Shown here: positions 1 to 5,413 of the stretch, piece by piece
Layout: each line of letters starts with the position of its first letter
Position numbering within the stretch: the first letter of the stretch is position 1
Source: Actinomycetota bacterium
Lineage (GTDB): Bacteria; Actinomycetota; Actinomycetes; Mycobacteriales; Jatrophihabitantaceae
Assembly: GCA_019241805.1 (NCBI GenBank)
Contig: JAFAWL010000248.1
Location: 1-5,413 of the forward strand
Direction: 5' to 3'
DNA length: 5,413 nt
Made by a program: the position numbers and the translations under genes
The notes under the pieces: model-generated
Seen by the model: only the letters and a program-made list of their open reading frames with translations
What the model was told of the DNA's origin: nothing
Database searches by the model: none

Positions 1-76
1 ACCGCCGGCTCATGCCGGTCCGCCGATCAGCCGACCGGACAGGTGATCCAGCCGTCAGCCGATCGGTCGACGCGTC
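1..76. other. Short flank downstream of the cyclase gene with GC inverted repeats
   Basis: No gene can be supported here. The stretch follows the cyclase stop and holds overlapping inverted repeats: CCGGC-tcat-GCCGG (5-18), CCGGTC/GACCGG (15-20 and 33-38, 12-base loop) and the 8-bp palindrome CCGATCGG (59-66). They might help end transcription of the cyclase, but there is no T tract on the minus strand, and such repeats are easy to find in GC-rich DNA. Confidence 0.2.
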
Positions 77-1138
77 TTACCGCTGCTCCATCGCCGGGTG
101 CGATTTCAGCTCGGCCGGGCACGTCCCGATCTGGTCGCGACCGTTTCGTTTGGCCACGTACAACGCAGCGTCGGCAGCGGCGTAAAGCGAGCGCAGGTCG
201 AGCGCGTGGGTCGGAACATGCGCCAACCCGATGCTGACCGAGACGGTGATGTCGACACCGTCGGCCACGGCGAAGGTATGCGCCCGAACGTCCCAAAGGA
301 TCTGCTCGGCGCGACGGGCGGCGCCGGCCTCCGAGCAGCCGGCCATCAGCACCGCGATCTCGTCTCCGCCCATACGGCTGATCGTGTCGGTGGGACGAGT
401 GGATGTCATGAGTAGAGCGGCCAGGCGGATGAGCACCTCGTCGCCGGCCGGGTGTCCGTGCTGGTCGTTGATCTGTTTGAAGTTGTCGACATCGAGCAGG
501 ATCAATGCCGTGCCGGAGCCGCTGGCCGCCCCGTTCAGCGCCGAATGCGCGGCGCTGTCGAGCACCCGTCTGGTCACCAGTCCGGTGAGCGGGTCGATCG
601 CCGCCTGGCGCTGCAGTTGGGAGATCAGCTGTTCTTGGCGCTCGCCGGCAAGCACGAGCAGCGCGACCGTCGTGACGACCGCTCCGGTCAGGTAGCTGCC
701 CTGCACGACCGCGGTCCGAGGTGGGAGCAGGGTGAACACGACGATAAGATCGCCCGCGACAGCCGCCAGGCATAGCGCCGCGGCACCGTGGCGACGAAGC
801 TGCGAGGCCGCGTACAGCGCGGGAAAGAAGAAGAAGACCTGGGAGCCGGCGGACGCGTCGCGGGTGAGCACGTCGAGCAAGGTGATCGCGATGACCGCCA
901 AGAACGGAAACACGGACCAGGCCAACCGATGCTCGCCGGTTGCACGCCGTAGGAACAGCGCACCTATTGCCAGCCCGACGCTGATCGCGATCGTCACCAC
1001 CGTCGTCGGGAGGCCGGCCGTTCCGGGCGTGAGGACGGCGAACAGCACAGTGATACCCGCGCCGACCGCGGTCAGCGTGGAAACCAGGCGCGTTGCCGTG
1101 GCGACGTCGCGCGGCTGCATGTGGGCAAGCGCCGTCAT
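77..1138 (-). CDS. Membrane-anchored diguanylate cyclase (single GGDEF domain, GGDEI variant)
   Basis: Probable diguanylate cyclase, making cyclic di-GMP from two GTP at the inner face of the cytoplasmic membrane (353 aa, TAA stop). Residues about 18-165 are hydrophobic with short charged turns, suggesting roughly six membrane helices. A short amphipathic linker (about 166-180) follows. The GGDEF domain begins at the DPLTGL motif (182-187), where the usual NR that follows is TR. Visible catalytic features are the metal-binding Asp216 in LLDVDNF, the IND and GH motifs at 223-229, and GGDEI at 257-261, so only the fifth signature residue departs from GGDEF. RPTD (248-251) lies exactly five residues before the signature, matching the product-inhibition I-site. 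No sensory PAS or GAF domain is seen. The ATG at 1138 has no Shine-Dalgarno sequence; a second in-frame ATG (Met7) is also possible. An upstream in-frame stop at 1187-1189 and the lack of GTG or TTG starts between limit other choices. The gene diverges from the patatin gene. Activity is inferred from motifs. Confidence 0.93.
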   Translation of the reverse strand: MTALAHMQPRDVATATRLVSTLTAVGAGITVLFAVLTPGTAGLPTTVVTIAISVGLAIGALFLRRATGEHRLAWSVFPFLAVIAITLLDVLTRDASAGSQVFFFFPALYAASQLRRHGAAALCLAAVAGDLIVVFTLLPPRTAVVQGSYLTGAVVTTVALLVLAGERQEQLISQLQRQAAIDPLTGLVTRRVLDSAAHSALNGAASGSGTALILLDVDNFKQINDQHGHPAGDEVLIRLAALLMTSTRPTDTISRMGGDEIAVLMAGCSEAGAARRAEQILWDVRAHTFAVADGVDITVSVSIGLAHVPTHALDLRSLYAAADAALYVAKRNGRDQIGTCPAELKSHPAMEQR

Positions 1139-1195
1139 GGCGGTCGTATCGGCAGCGGCGACGCGTACTTCAGCCCTCCGGCGGAATCAGACCAC

Positions 1196-1206
1196 TGATC
1201 CGATCA
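1196..1206. promoter_or_regulatory. Small palindrome, possible operator
   Basis: TGATC-C-GATCA is a perfect inverted repeat with 5-base arms around one central base. It lies 8 bases before the proposed TAGCCT -10, where it would cover the -35 region of the patatin promoter. The position suits a repressor or a divergent regulator. An 11-bp palindrome can arise by chance, and no known regulator is assigned to it. Confidence 0.3.
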
Positions 1207-1214
1207 ACGCAAGC

Positions 1215-1220
1215 TAGCCT
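1215..1220 (+). promoter_or_regulatory. Candidate -10 element for leaderless patatin transcript
   Basis: TAGCCT fits the actinobacterial TANNNT -10 pattern. It ends 8 bases before the A of the patatin ATG at 1229, the spacing expected if transcription starts on the start codon itself. This agrees with the absence of any Shine-Dalgarno sequence before that ATG. No good -35 hexamer is present, which is common for such promoters. The start site is inferred, not observed. Confidence 0.45.
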
Positions 1221-1228
1221 CGACAACG

Positions 1229-2068
1229 ATGACGGCGTCCGGCTCAGATGTGGCCTTCGTGCTCGGCGGTGGCGGCGTGCTGGGTGCGACCCAGGTCGGC
1301 ATGTTGCGTGCGCTCGTCGACGCCGGGATCGCGCCGGACCTCGTGCTGGGCACCAGCGTCGGCGCCCTCAACGGGGCCGTGTTCGCCGCGGACCCGTCCT
1401 TGAGCTCGGTCGTCCGGCTGGAGAGCCTGTGGTCGTCCTTGTCGGAATCCGGTGTCTTCGGCAGCTCGCTGTTCGCTCAGGCGGCCCGGCTGGCCCGCCA
1501 CCGGACCAGCTTGCACTCAGCGTTGCCGCTTCGCCTGCTGTTGGAGCGTCAGCTCGACGTACAACGCATCGAGCACCTGCGAGTCCGCTTCGAGTGTGTG
1601 GCCGCAAGCATCGAACGCAGCGGCGCGCACTGGTTCGTCGAGGGCCCTATCACCGACGCGGTCATTGCATCCTGCGCGGTGCCCGGCTTGTTGCCTCCGG
1701 CCGAGGTGGATGGCGAGCATTTCCTCGACGGCGGTCTGGTCCATTCCATCCCGGTCGGTCGGGCGACGCGGCTAGGCGCCCGCACGATCTACGTGCTTCA
1801 TGTCGGACGGATCGAGCAGCCGCTGACGCCGCCGCGTTGGCCTTGGCAGGTGGGCCTGGTCGCCTTCGAGATCGCGCGGCGGCACCGCTTCGTCGAGGAG
1901 ATGGCGAGCCTTCCTACCGACGTCGATGTCCACGTGCTGCCCAGCGGTGATCCGGATACTCCGCTGGCGACCCTGCGCTACCGGGACACCCGGCGCGTGG
2001 CCGAACGCATCGACCGCGCCTACGCCGCGAGCGCCCGCTACCTCGATCGCGTGGCACGGCCCCGGTGA
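1229..2068 (+). CDS. Patatin-like phospholipase / lipid acyl hydrolase
   Basis: Patatin-family serine hydrolase (279 aa) expected to cleave acyl esters from phospholipids or related glycerolipids. All three family signatures are present: the glycine-rich oxyanion loop GGGGVLG (13-19), the nucleophile elbow GTSVG (41-45, Ser43) and the second catalytic residue Asp167 in FLDGG (165-169), giving a Ser-Asp dyad. SCAVPGLLPP (148-157) matches the conserved stretch before the DGG motif. No signal peptide or membrane helix is seen, so it is probably cytoplasmic and acts on the inner membrane face. It is a compact patatin domain with only a short C-terminal extension. The start at 1229 is fixed by the oxyanion loop only 12 residues in; there is no Shine-Dalgarno and initiation may be leaderless. 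Its TGA overlaps the GTG of the acyltransferase, so the two are one translational unit. Substrate and chain preference cannot be read from sequence. Confidence 0.93.
   Translation: MTASGSDVAFVLGGGGVLGATQVGMLRALVDAGIAPDLVLGTSVGALNGAVFAADPSLSSVVRLESLWSSLSESGVFGSSLFAQAARLARHRTSLHSALPLRLLLERQLDVQRIEHLRVRFECVAASIERSGAHWFVEGPITDAVIASCAVPGLLPPAEVDGEHFLDGGLVHSIPVGRATRLGARTIYVLHVGRIEQPLTPPRWPWQVGLVAFEIARRHRFVEEMASLPTDVDVHVLPSGDPDTPLATLRYRDTRRVAERIDRAYAASARYLDRVARPR
2064..2068 (+). promoter_or_regulatory. Stop/start overlap coupling patatin and acyltransferase
   Basis: GGTGA holds the GTG start of the acyltransferase (2065-2067) interlocked with the TGA stop of the patatin (2066-2068). There is no separate ribosome site in front of it. 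This is a typical termination-reinitiation junction and predicts co-translation of the two proteins at linked amounts. Confidence 0.8.
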
Positions 2069-3060
2069 GCGCCGGGCTGCCGCCGCGCGCCCTCCGTCGA
2101 CTGGTGATCGACCCGCTCTGGGTTCCGGTCGCGGCGGCCCTGGCTGCCGTGCTCGTCGTGGCTGCCGTGCTTGCCACGATCGCCGCGCCGATCACGCCGC
2201 GCAGACGTGTGCTGCGCATCGCTGCCCTCGGCCTCGTCTATCTCTGGCTGGACGTGAAGCTCGTGCTCGTGTCCCTAGCCCTGTGGCTACGACATCCCGT
2301 CCGGCACGACGAGCAGTGGCTGGACCGCCACGCTGCCCTGCTCGGTTCGGCCCTGACGACGCTGCTGGCAGCCAGCGGCCGGCTGCTCGGCTATCGGGTC
2401 GAGGTCGATCGACTGCCCGTGGGCGACGATCGCCCGCTGGTGGTGCTGGCCCGCCACGCGGGTCCGGGTGACTCGTTCTCTCTCGTCCAACTCCTCACGA
2501 CGCGCCTGGTACGCCGGCCCGTCGTCGTGCTGAAGGCGGCCCTGCAGTGGGATCCGGGTGTCGACATCGTGCTGAACCGATTGCGGGGCTGCTTCCTGCC
2601 CTCGGGAACGGGCGCGGGCGATGACCGCGTCGAGATGATCGCGGACGCGGCCGGACGGTTGATCCCGGGCGACGCCCTCTTGCTCTTTCCCGAAGGCGGT
2701 AACTGGACGCCGCGCCGTCACCGACGGGCGGTGATTCGTCTCATGCGCGCGGGACTTCGCCGGCAGGCCGCCCAGGCCCGTGACCACCCGCGGGTGCTTC
2801 CACCGCGGCCGGCGGGCACCATCGCGACCCTGCAATCCTGCCCGCAGGCAGACGTGCTGGTCGTGGTCCACACCGGCCTCGACACCTTGGTGAACCCGGC
2901 GCAGATGTGGGCCGCCATTCCGTTGCGCGACCGGCCGATGCGGGTGTCCGGATGGCTCTGCCCGGCGGCGAGCGTGCCTCGCGACGCTGAGAAGACACAA
3001 CGGTGGCTGGAAGTTCAATGGGCCCGTGTGGATGAATGGGTGGCTGCGGAGCGTAGTTGA
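2065..3060 (+). CDS. Membrane PlsC/LPLAT-like acyltransferase
   Basis: Probable glycerolipid acyltransferase of the 1-acyl-glycerol-3-phosphate acyltransferase superfamily (331 aa), transferring an acyl chain to a lysolipid or similar acceptor at the membrane. Two hydrophobic segments (about 18-42 and 50-75) should anchor it. Block I is the HX4D box HAGPGD at 131-136 (His131, Asp136), with HAGPGDS replacing the commoner NHxSxxD form. GCFLPSG (175-181) sits where block II is expected, FPEGGNWTP (208-216) is block III, and VLPPRP (244-249) is the likely block IV. I recall HAGPGDS and FPEGGN(F/W)TPRR from an actinobacterial subfamily annotated generically as acyltransferase; its true substrate is unknown to me. 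The GTG start overlaps the patatin stop (GTGA, start 2065-2067, stop 2066-2068) and has no Shine-Dalgarno of its own, so translation probably depends on ribosomes finishing the patatin. An internal GTG at residue 14 is the next start but would trim the N-terminus without gaining a ribosome site. Confidence 0.9.
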   Translation: MSAGLPPRALRRLVIDPLWVPVAAALAAVLVVAAVLATIAAPITPRRRVLRIAALGLVYLWLDVKLVLVSLALWLRHPVRHDEQWLDRHAALLGSALTTLLAASGRLLGYRVEVDRLPVGDDRPLVVLARHAGPGDSFSLVQLLTTRLVRRPVVVLKAALQWDPGVDIVLNRLRGCFLPSGTGAGDDRVEMIADAAGRLIPGDALLLFPEGGNWTPRRHRRAVIRLMRAGLRRQAAQARDHPRVLPPRPAGTIATLQSCPQADVLVVVHTGLDTLVNPAQMWAAIPLRDRPMRVSGWLCPAASVPRDAEKTQRWLEVQWARVDEWVAAERS

Positions 3061-3163
3061 CTTTTCGTGTTGCATTGACCACGCCGCGTAGGCGATCATG
3101 TGCGTGGCGATATCAGCGGGTGTGAGCCGACGTTCTTTGTACGTTGACCGGAGGGTGCCCGCT
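3061..3163 (+). promoter_or_regulatory. Leader region before the GGDEF-EAL gene
   Basis: This 103-bp non-coding gap is less GC-rich than its surroundings at its start. It holds an inverted repeat CCACGC/GCGTGG (3079-3084 and 3102-3107, 17-base loop) without a T tract. It also has a direct repeat of ACGTT (3130-3134 and 3141-3145) spaced 11 bases, one helical turn, and one TANNNT candidate -10 (TACGTT, 3140-3145). A start from that -10 would begin inside or next to the ribosome site, leaving a very short leader, and no good -35 matches it. The TTGACC at 3075-3080 has no -10 at suitable spacing. The gene could have its own promoter or be read through from the lipid genes. Confidence 0.4.
3150..3155 (+). 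promoter_or_regulatory. Shine-Dalgarno of the GGDEF-EAL gene
   Basis: GGAGGG lies 8 bases before the GTG at 3164 and is the strongest ribosome site in the window. It decides the start: no other in-frame start nearby has comparable support. Confidence 0.85.
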
Positions 3164-5413
3164 GTGAAGGCTTTGCTGTCGACCCGTCTCCGCGCCCGCG
3201 TGTGCTGGATCTTTCTCGGCGTGGCGGCGACAGGCACCGCCACCTACTCGTTGTTGCCGGCCGGCTCCCAACGCGCGATGACGTTGACCGCCGAGGCGAG
3301 CACCGTCATGGCCCTCGTCGCGGGCGTCCTGCTCAACCGACCGGTCCGACCGGGTGCCTGGCTGGCGCTGATCGCCGCCCAGTCCTGCTGGCTGCTGGGT
3401 GACATCGAGTCCGGTTCCTATCGGCAACTCGGCCGCGTCGTCGTGACACCGACGAGCAGTGATCCCTACTACCTCGCGGCCTACGCTCTGGTCGCCGTGG
3501 CCCTGGTGCTGTTCATCCGCCAGCGCGGCGCCGGTCGCGATCTTGCCGGCCTGCTCGACACGATGATCTTGACGGCCGGTATCGGGTTACTCGGTTGGGT
3601 CGTGCTGGCTCGCCCGTCGGTCTTGTTGTCGAGCGACTCGTTGCTGACCGGAGTGGTGGCGCTGGCCTACCCGGTCGGCGACGTAATGCTCGCCGGGTTG
3701 CTGATCCGGCTGGTCACGACGTGGGGGCCGCGGCCGGCGTCGTTCCGGCTCGTCATCCCCGGCGTCGCGTTGCTCCTGATCGCCGATACCTGCGCCGACG
3801 CGATGACCCTGGCGGCAGCTCCGAGTCCCGGAATACTCGAGGTGCTGCTACTTGCCTCGTCCTGCCTGCTCGGGGCAGCCGCGCTGCATCCCTCGATGCG
3901 GACGCTCGCGCGTCCCGGCGAGGGTGCGCTGCGTGCGGCGGGTCCGCGGCGCTTCGCCGCCATGACCGTCGCCACGCTGGTGGCGCCCGGAACGTTGGCG
4001 GTGGAATTGCTGCTCGGGCGCAATGTCGACGGGTGGGCGGTCGTGGCCGGCTCGGTGGTGATGTTCCTGCTCGCGATCGCACGCATGAACGTGTCGATGG
4101 ACCAGATCGTGAGCGCGAACCGGCAGCGCGAACGCCTTCAGGAGGATCTCGCCCACCAGGCGGCACACGACTCACTGACCGGTCTACCCAACCGGGCCCA
4201 CGCGCTGCGCCTCATCGACGCGGCCTTGAGCCGTGCCTCGCGCTCAGGTGCCGTACTCAGCCTGCTTTTCATCGATCTCGACGACTTCAAGGACATCAAC
4301 GACACGTACGGCCACCGCGCCGGCGACGAGGTGTTGTGCGCGGTGTCCTCACGGATGCACGCCTGCGTCCGGGCCGGCGACGTCGTGGCTCGCCTCGGTG
4401 GCGACGAGTTCGTCGTACTGCTGGACACGATCGACTCGCAGGCCTCGGTCGTCGACATCGCCGAACGCATCGTCGCTTCGCTGAGCGCACCGATCGCGTT
4501 GTGGGACGGCCATACGGCTACGGTCGGCGCGAGTGTCGGCGTGGCGCTGAACCTCGACGGCGCCACCGACGCCAGCCGGCTGCTGACCGAAGCCGACGCC
4601 GCTGTCTATCGTGCCAAGGCTTGCGGACGCGGGCGGGTCGAGATCTTCGACGACCAGCTGCGACACGAGCTGTCAGAACGGGCGGCGCTCGAAGCTGCGA
4701 TCATCAGCGGCATCCGCGACGGCGAATTCGTCGTCCACTACCAGCCCGTGGTCGACGTCGCCAACGAGCAGATACAAGGCTACGAGGCGCTCGTTCGATG
4801 GGATCGGCCCGACGTCGGCCTGCTCGGGCCGGCCGAGTTCATTCCTACCGCCGAAGCGTCCACGCTGATCTGCGAGCTGGACCGCTGGGTGCTGCGCGAA
4901 GCGCTGGTTCAGCTGGCCGCGTGGGACGTGAACGAGTCGGTGACCATGGCGGTGAACATCTCCGGGCGACACATGGCCAGCGCACGGATCATCGAGGATG
5001 TCCGCGGCGCACTGGACTTGGCTGACCTGCCCGCGAGACGGCTCGTGCTGGAGATCACCGAGACGATCCTGATCGACGATCCGGGAACCATCGGGCACCT
5101 GCAGAAGCTGCGGGCGATGGGCGTGATCATCAGCATCGACGACTTCGGCACCGGCTACAACTCGATTGCCCAACTGCAACACCTGCCGGTGGACGTCATC
5201 AAGATTGACCGCAGTTTCCTCGCCGCCGACCACCCGGCCGCCGGTCAACTGTTCGAACTGATCGTGCAAGCGGCCCACGCGTTCGGCAAACCGGTCGTGG
5301 CCGAGGGGGTCGAACGAGCCGACCAGATGCCCGCGCTGCGCGCCATCTCCTGCGAATCCGCGCAAGGGTTTTTCTTCGCCCGTCCCTTGCCGGCCAGTGA
5401 CCTCCAAGCCAGC
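3164..5413 (+). CDS. Multi-pass membrane GGDEF-EAL protein, bifunctional c-di-GMP cyclase/phosphodiesterase (3' end outside window)
   Basis: The frame is open for 750 codons to the window edge. Hydrophobic residues about 13-306 predict eight to ten membrane helices. They carry DPYYLAAY (100-107), AYPVGDVM (168-175) and GAAALHPSM (237-245), which I recall from actinobacterial membrane GGDEF-EAL proteins. A polar signalling helix (about 308-334) leads into GGDEF: HDSLTGLPNR (335-344), Asp371 in FIDLDDF, IND (378-380), GH (383-384), and GGDEF at 412-416 with I-site RAGD (403-406) five residues before it. The EAL domain starts near 505 and shows YEALVRW (540-546, Glu541), Asn598 in VNIS, LEITE (629-633, Glu630), DDFGTGY (659-665), Lys680 in IKID, Glu714 in AEGVE and Gln734 in AQGF. 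The expected catalytic residues of both domains are present, so it may both make and degrade c-di-GMP. The layout resembles Streptomyces RmdB-type proteins, but orthology is not shown. After AQGFFFARPLP, only a short tail should be missing. Confidence 0.94.
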   Translation, partial: MKALLSTRLRARVCWIFLGVAATGTATYSLLPAGSQRAMTLTAEASTVMALVAGVLLNRPVRPGAWLALIAAQSCWLLGDIESGSYRQLGRVVVTPTSSDPYYLAAYALVAVALVLFIRQRGAGRDLAGLLDTMILTAGIGLLGWVVLARPSVLLSSDSLLTGVVALAYPVGDVMLAGLLIRLVTTWGPRPASFRLVIPGVALLLIADTCADAMTLAAAPSPGILEVLLLASSCLLGAAALHPSMRTLARPGEGALRAAGPRRFAAMTVATLVAPGTLAVELLLGRNVDGWAVVAGSVVMFLLAIARMNVSMDQIVSANRQRERLQEDLAHQAAHDSLTGLPNRAHALRLIDAALSRASRSGAVLSLLFIDLDDFKDINDTYGHRAGDEVLCAVSSRMHACVRAGDVVARLGGDEFVVLLDTIDSQASVVDIAERIVASLSAPIALWDGHTATVGASVGVALNLDGATDASRLLTEADAAVYRAKACGRGRVEIFDDQLRHELSERAALEAAIISGIRDGEFVVHYQPVVDVANEQIQGYEALVRWDRPDVGLLGPAEFIPTAEASTLICELDRWVLREALVQLAAWDVNESVTMAVNISGRHMASARIIEDVRGALDLADLPARRLVLEITETILIDDPGTIGHLQKLRAMGVIISIDDFGTGYNSIAQLQHLPVDVIKIDRSFLAADHPAAGQLFELIVQAAHAFGKPVVAEGVERADQMPALRAISCESAQGFFFARPLPASDLQAS

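Larger units (their letters stand above)
1139..1228. promoter_or_regulatory. Divergent intergenic region between cyclase and patatin genes
   Basis: These 90 bp separate two genes transcribed away from each other, so promoters for both should lie here or run into the coding ends. On the plus side there is a TANNNT-type -10 and a small palindrome, listed separately. On the minus side, a GGAGGG (minus strand, 1179 down to 1174) sits 35 bases before the cyclase ATG, too far to serve it, with no in-frame start codon at a useful distance. No convincing minus-strand -10 was found; GATACG just before the cyclase ATG is only a weak match. Confidence 0.6.

Noticed and set aside
27..773. A 248-codon minus-strand frame overlapping the cyclase in another frame
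   Set aside because: Arg-rich shadow product; the cyclase frame holds the GGDEF motifs.
3044..3065. Rho-independent terminator at the acyltransferase stop
   Set aside because: CTGCG-gag-CGTAG followed by CTTTT is only a 5-bp stem with one G-U pair and a short T run that does not directly abut it. Too weak to call.
3061..3166. BldD-type operator (TNAC/GTNA half sites) before the GGDEF-EAL gene
   Set aside because: BldD controls c-di-GMP genes in Streptomyces, so I looked for its box. TGAC occurs twice, but no GTNA half site follows at the right spacing.
2287..3243. A 318-codon minus-strand open frame opposite the acyltransferase
   Set aside because: It is antisense to a well-supported gene, has no recognisable motif and shows composition typical of antisense frames in high-GC DNA.
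3595..5025. A 476-codon plus-strand open frame inside the GGDEF-EAL gene
   Set aside because: Its product is Arg/Gly-rich low-complexity sequence with no domain, while the overlapping frame from 3164 gives complete GGDEF and EAL domains. It is a GC-driven shadow frame.
4673..5407. A 244-codon minus-strand open frame opposite the EAL domain
   Set aside because: The plus strand here encodes every EAL catalytic motif. The antisense product resembles nothing I recognise.
1..5413. CBASS or another antiphage island
   Set aside because: A patatin plus a cyclase invites the idea, but the cyclases are GGDEF enzymes, not CD-NTases. There are no Cap2/Cap3-type or other defence genes and no sign of mobility.
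1..5413. CRISPR array, tRNA or other RNA gene, insertion sequence, attachment site
   Set aside because: No regularly spaced repeats, cloverleaf-like segment, transposase or terminal inverted repeats were seen. The short non-coding gaps (76, 90 and 103 bp) leave little room for them.

Overview
The window looks like chromosomal DNA from a high-GC actinobacterium. G or C dominates third codon positions, two of the four genes use GTG starts, one gene has a TANNNT -10 motif placed for leaderless transcription, and the protein architectures are ones I recognise from actinobacteria. I cannot resolve genus or order. No RNA gene, insertion sequence, integrase, CRISPR array or other sign of mobility was seen, and coding density is high.

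There are four genes. On the minus strand (77-1138) is a membrane-anchored single-domain diguanylate cyclase with a GGDEI signature and an intact RxxD inhibitory site. After a 90-bp divergent intergenic region, the plus strand carries a patatin-like lipid acyl hydrolase (1229-2068). Its stop codon overlaps the GTG start of a PlsC/LPLAT-type membrane acyltransferase (2065-3060). After a further 103-bp gap comes a large plus-strand multi-pass membrane GGDEF-EAL protein that starts at a GTG at 3164 behind a strong GGAGGG ribosome site. It stays open to the last base of the window (750 codons visible), so its stop lies just outside.

Together, two cyclic-di-GMP turnover enzymes flank a translationally coupled deacylase/acyltransferase pair. 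The simplest reading is a glycerolipid remodelling pair (one enzyme removes an acyl chain, the other adds one) beside c-di-GMP signalling genes. A functional link between lipid remodelling and c-di-GMP is an inference from gene order only. Each protein belongs to a known family, and nothing here proves a new system. The points most worth checking are whether the arrangement is conserved, whether the patatin senses a cyclic dinucleotide, and whether the divergent promoter region (leaderless -10 plus a small palindrome) co-regulates the two sides.
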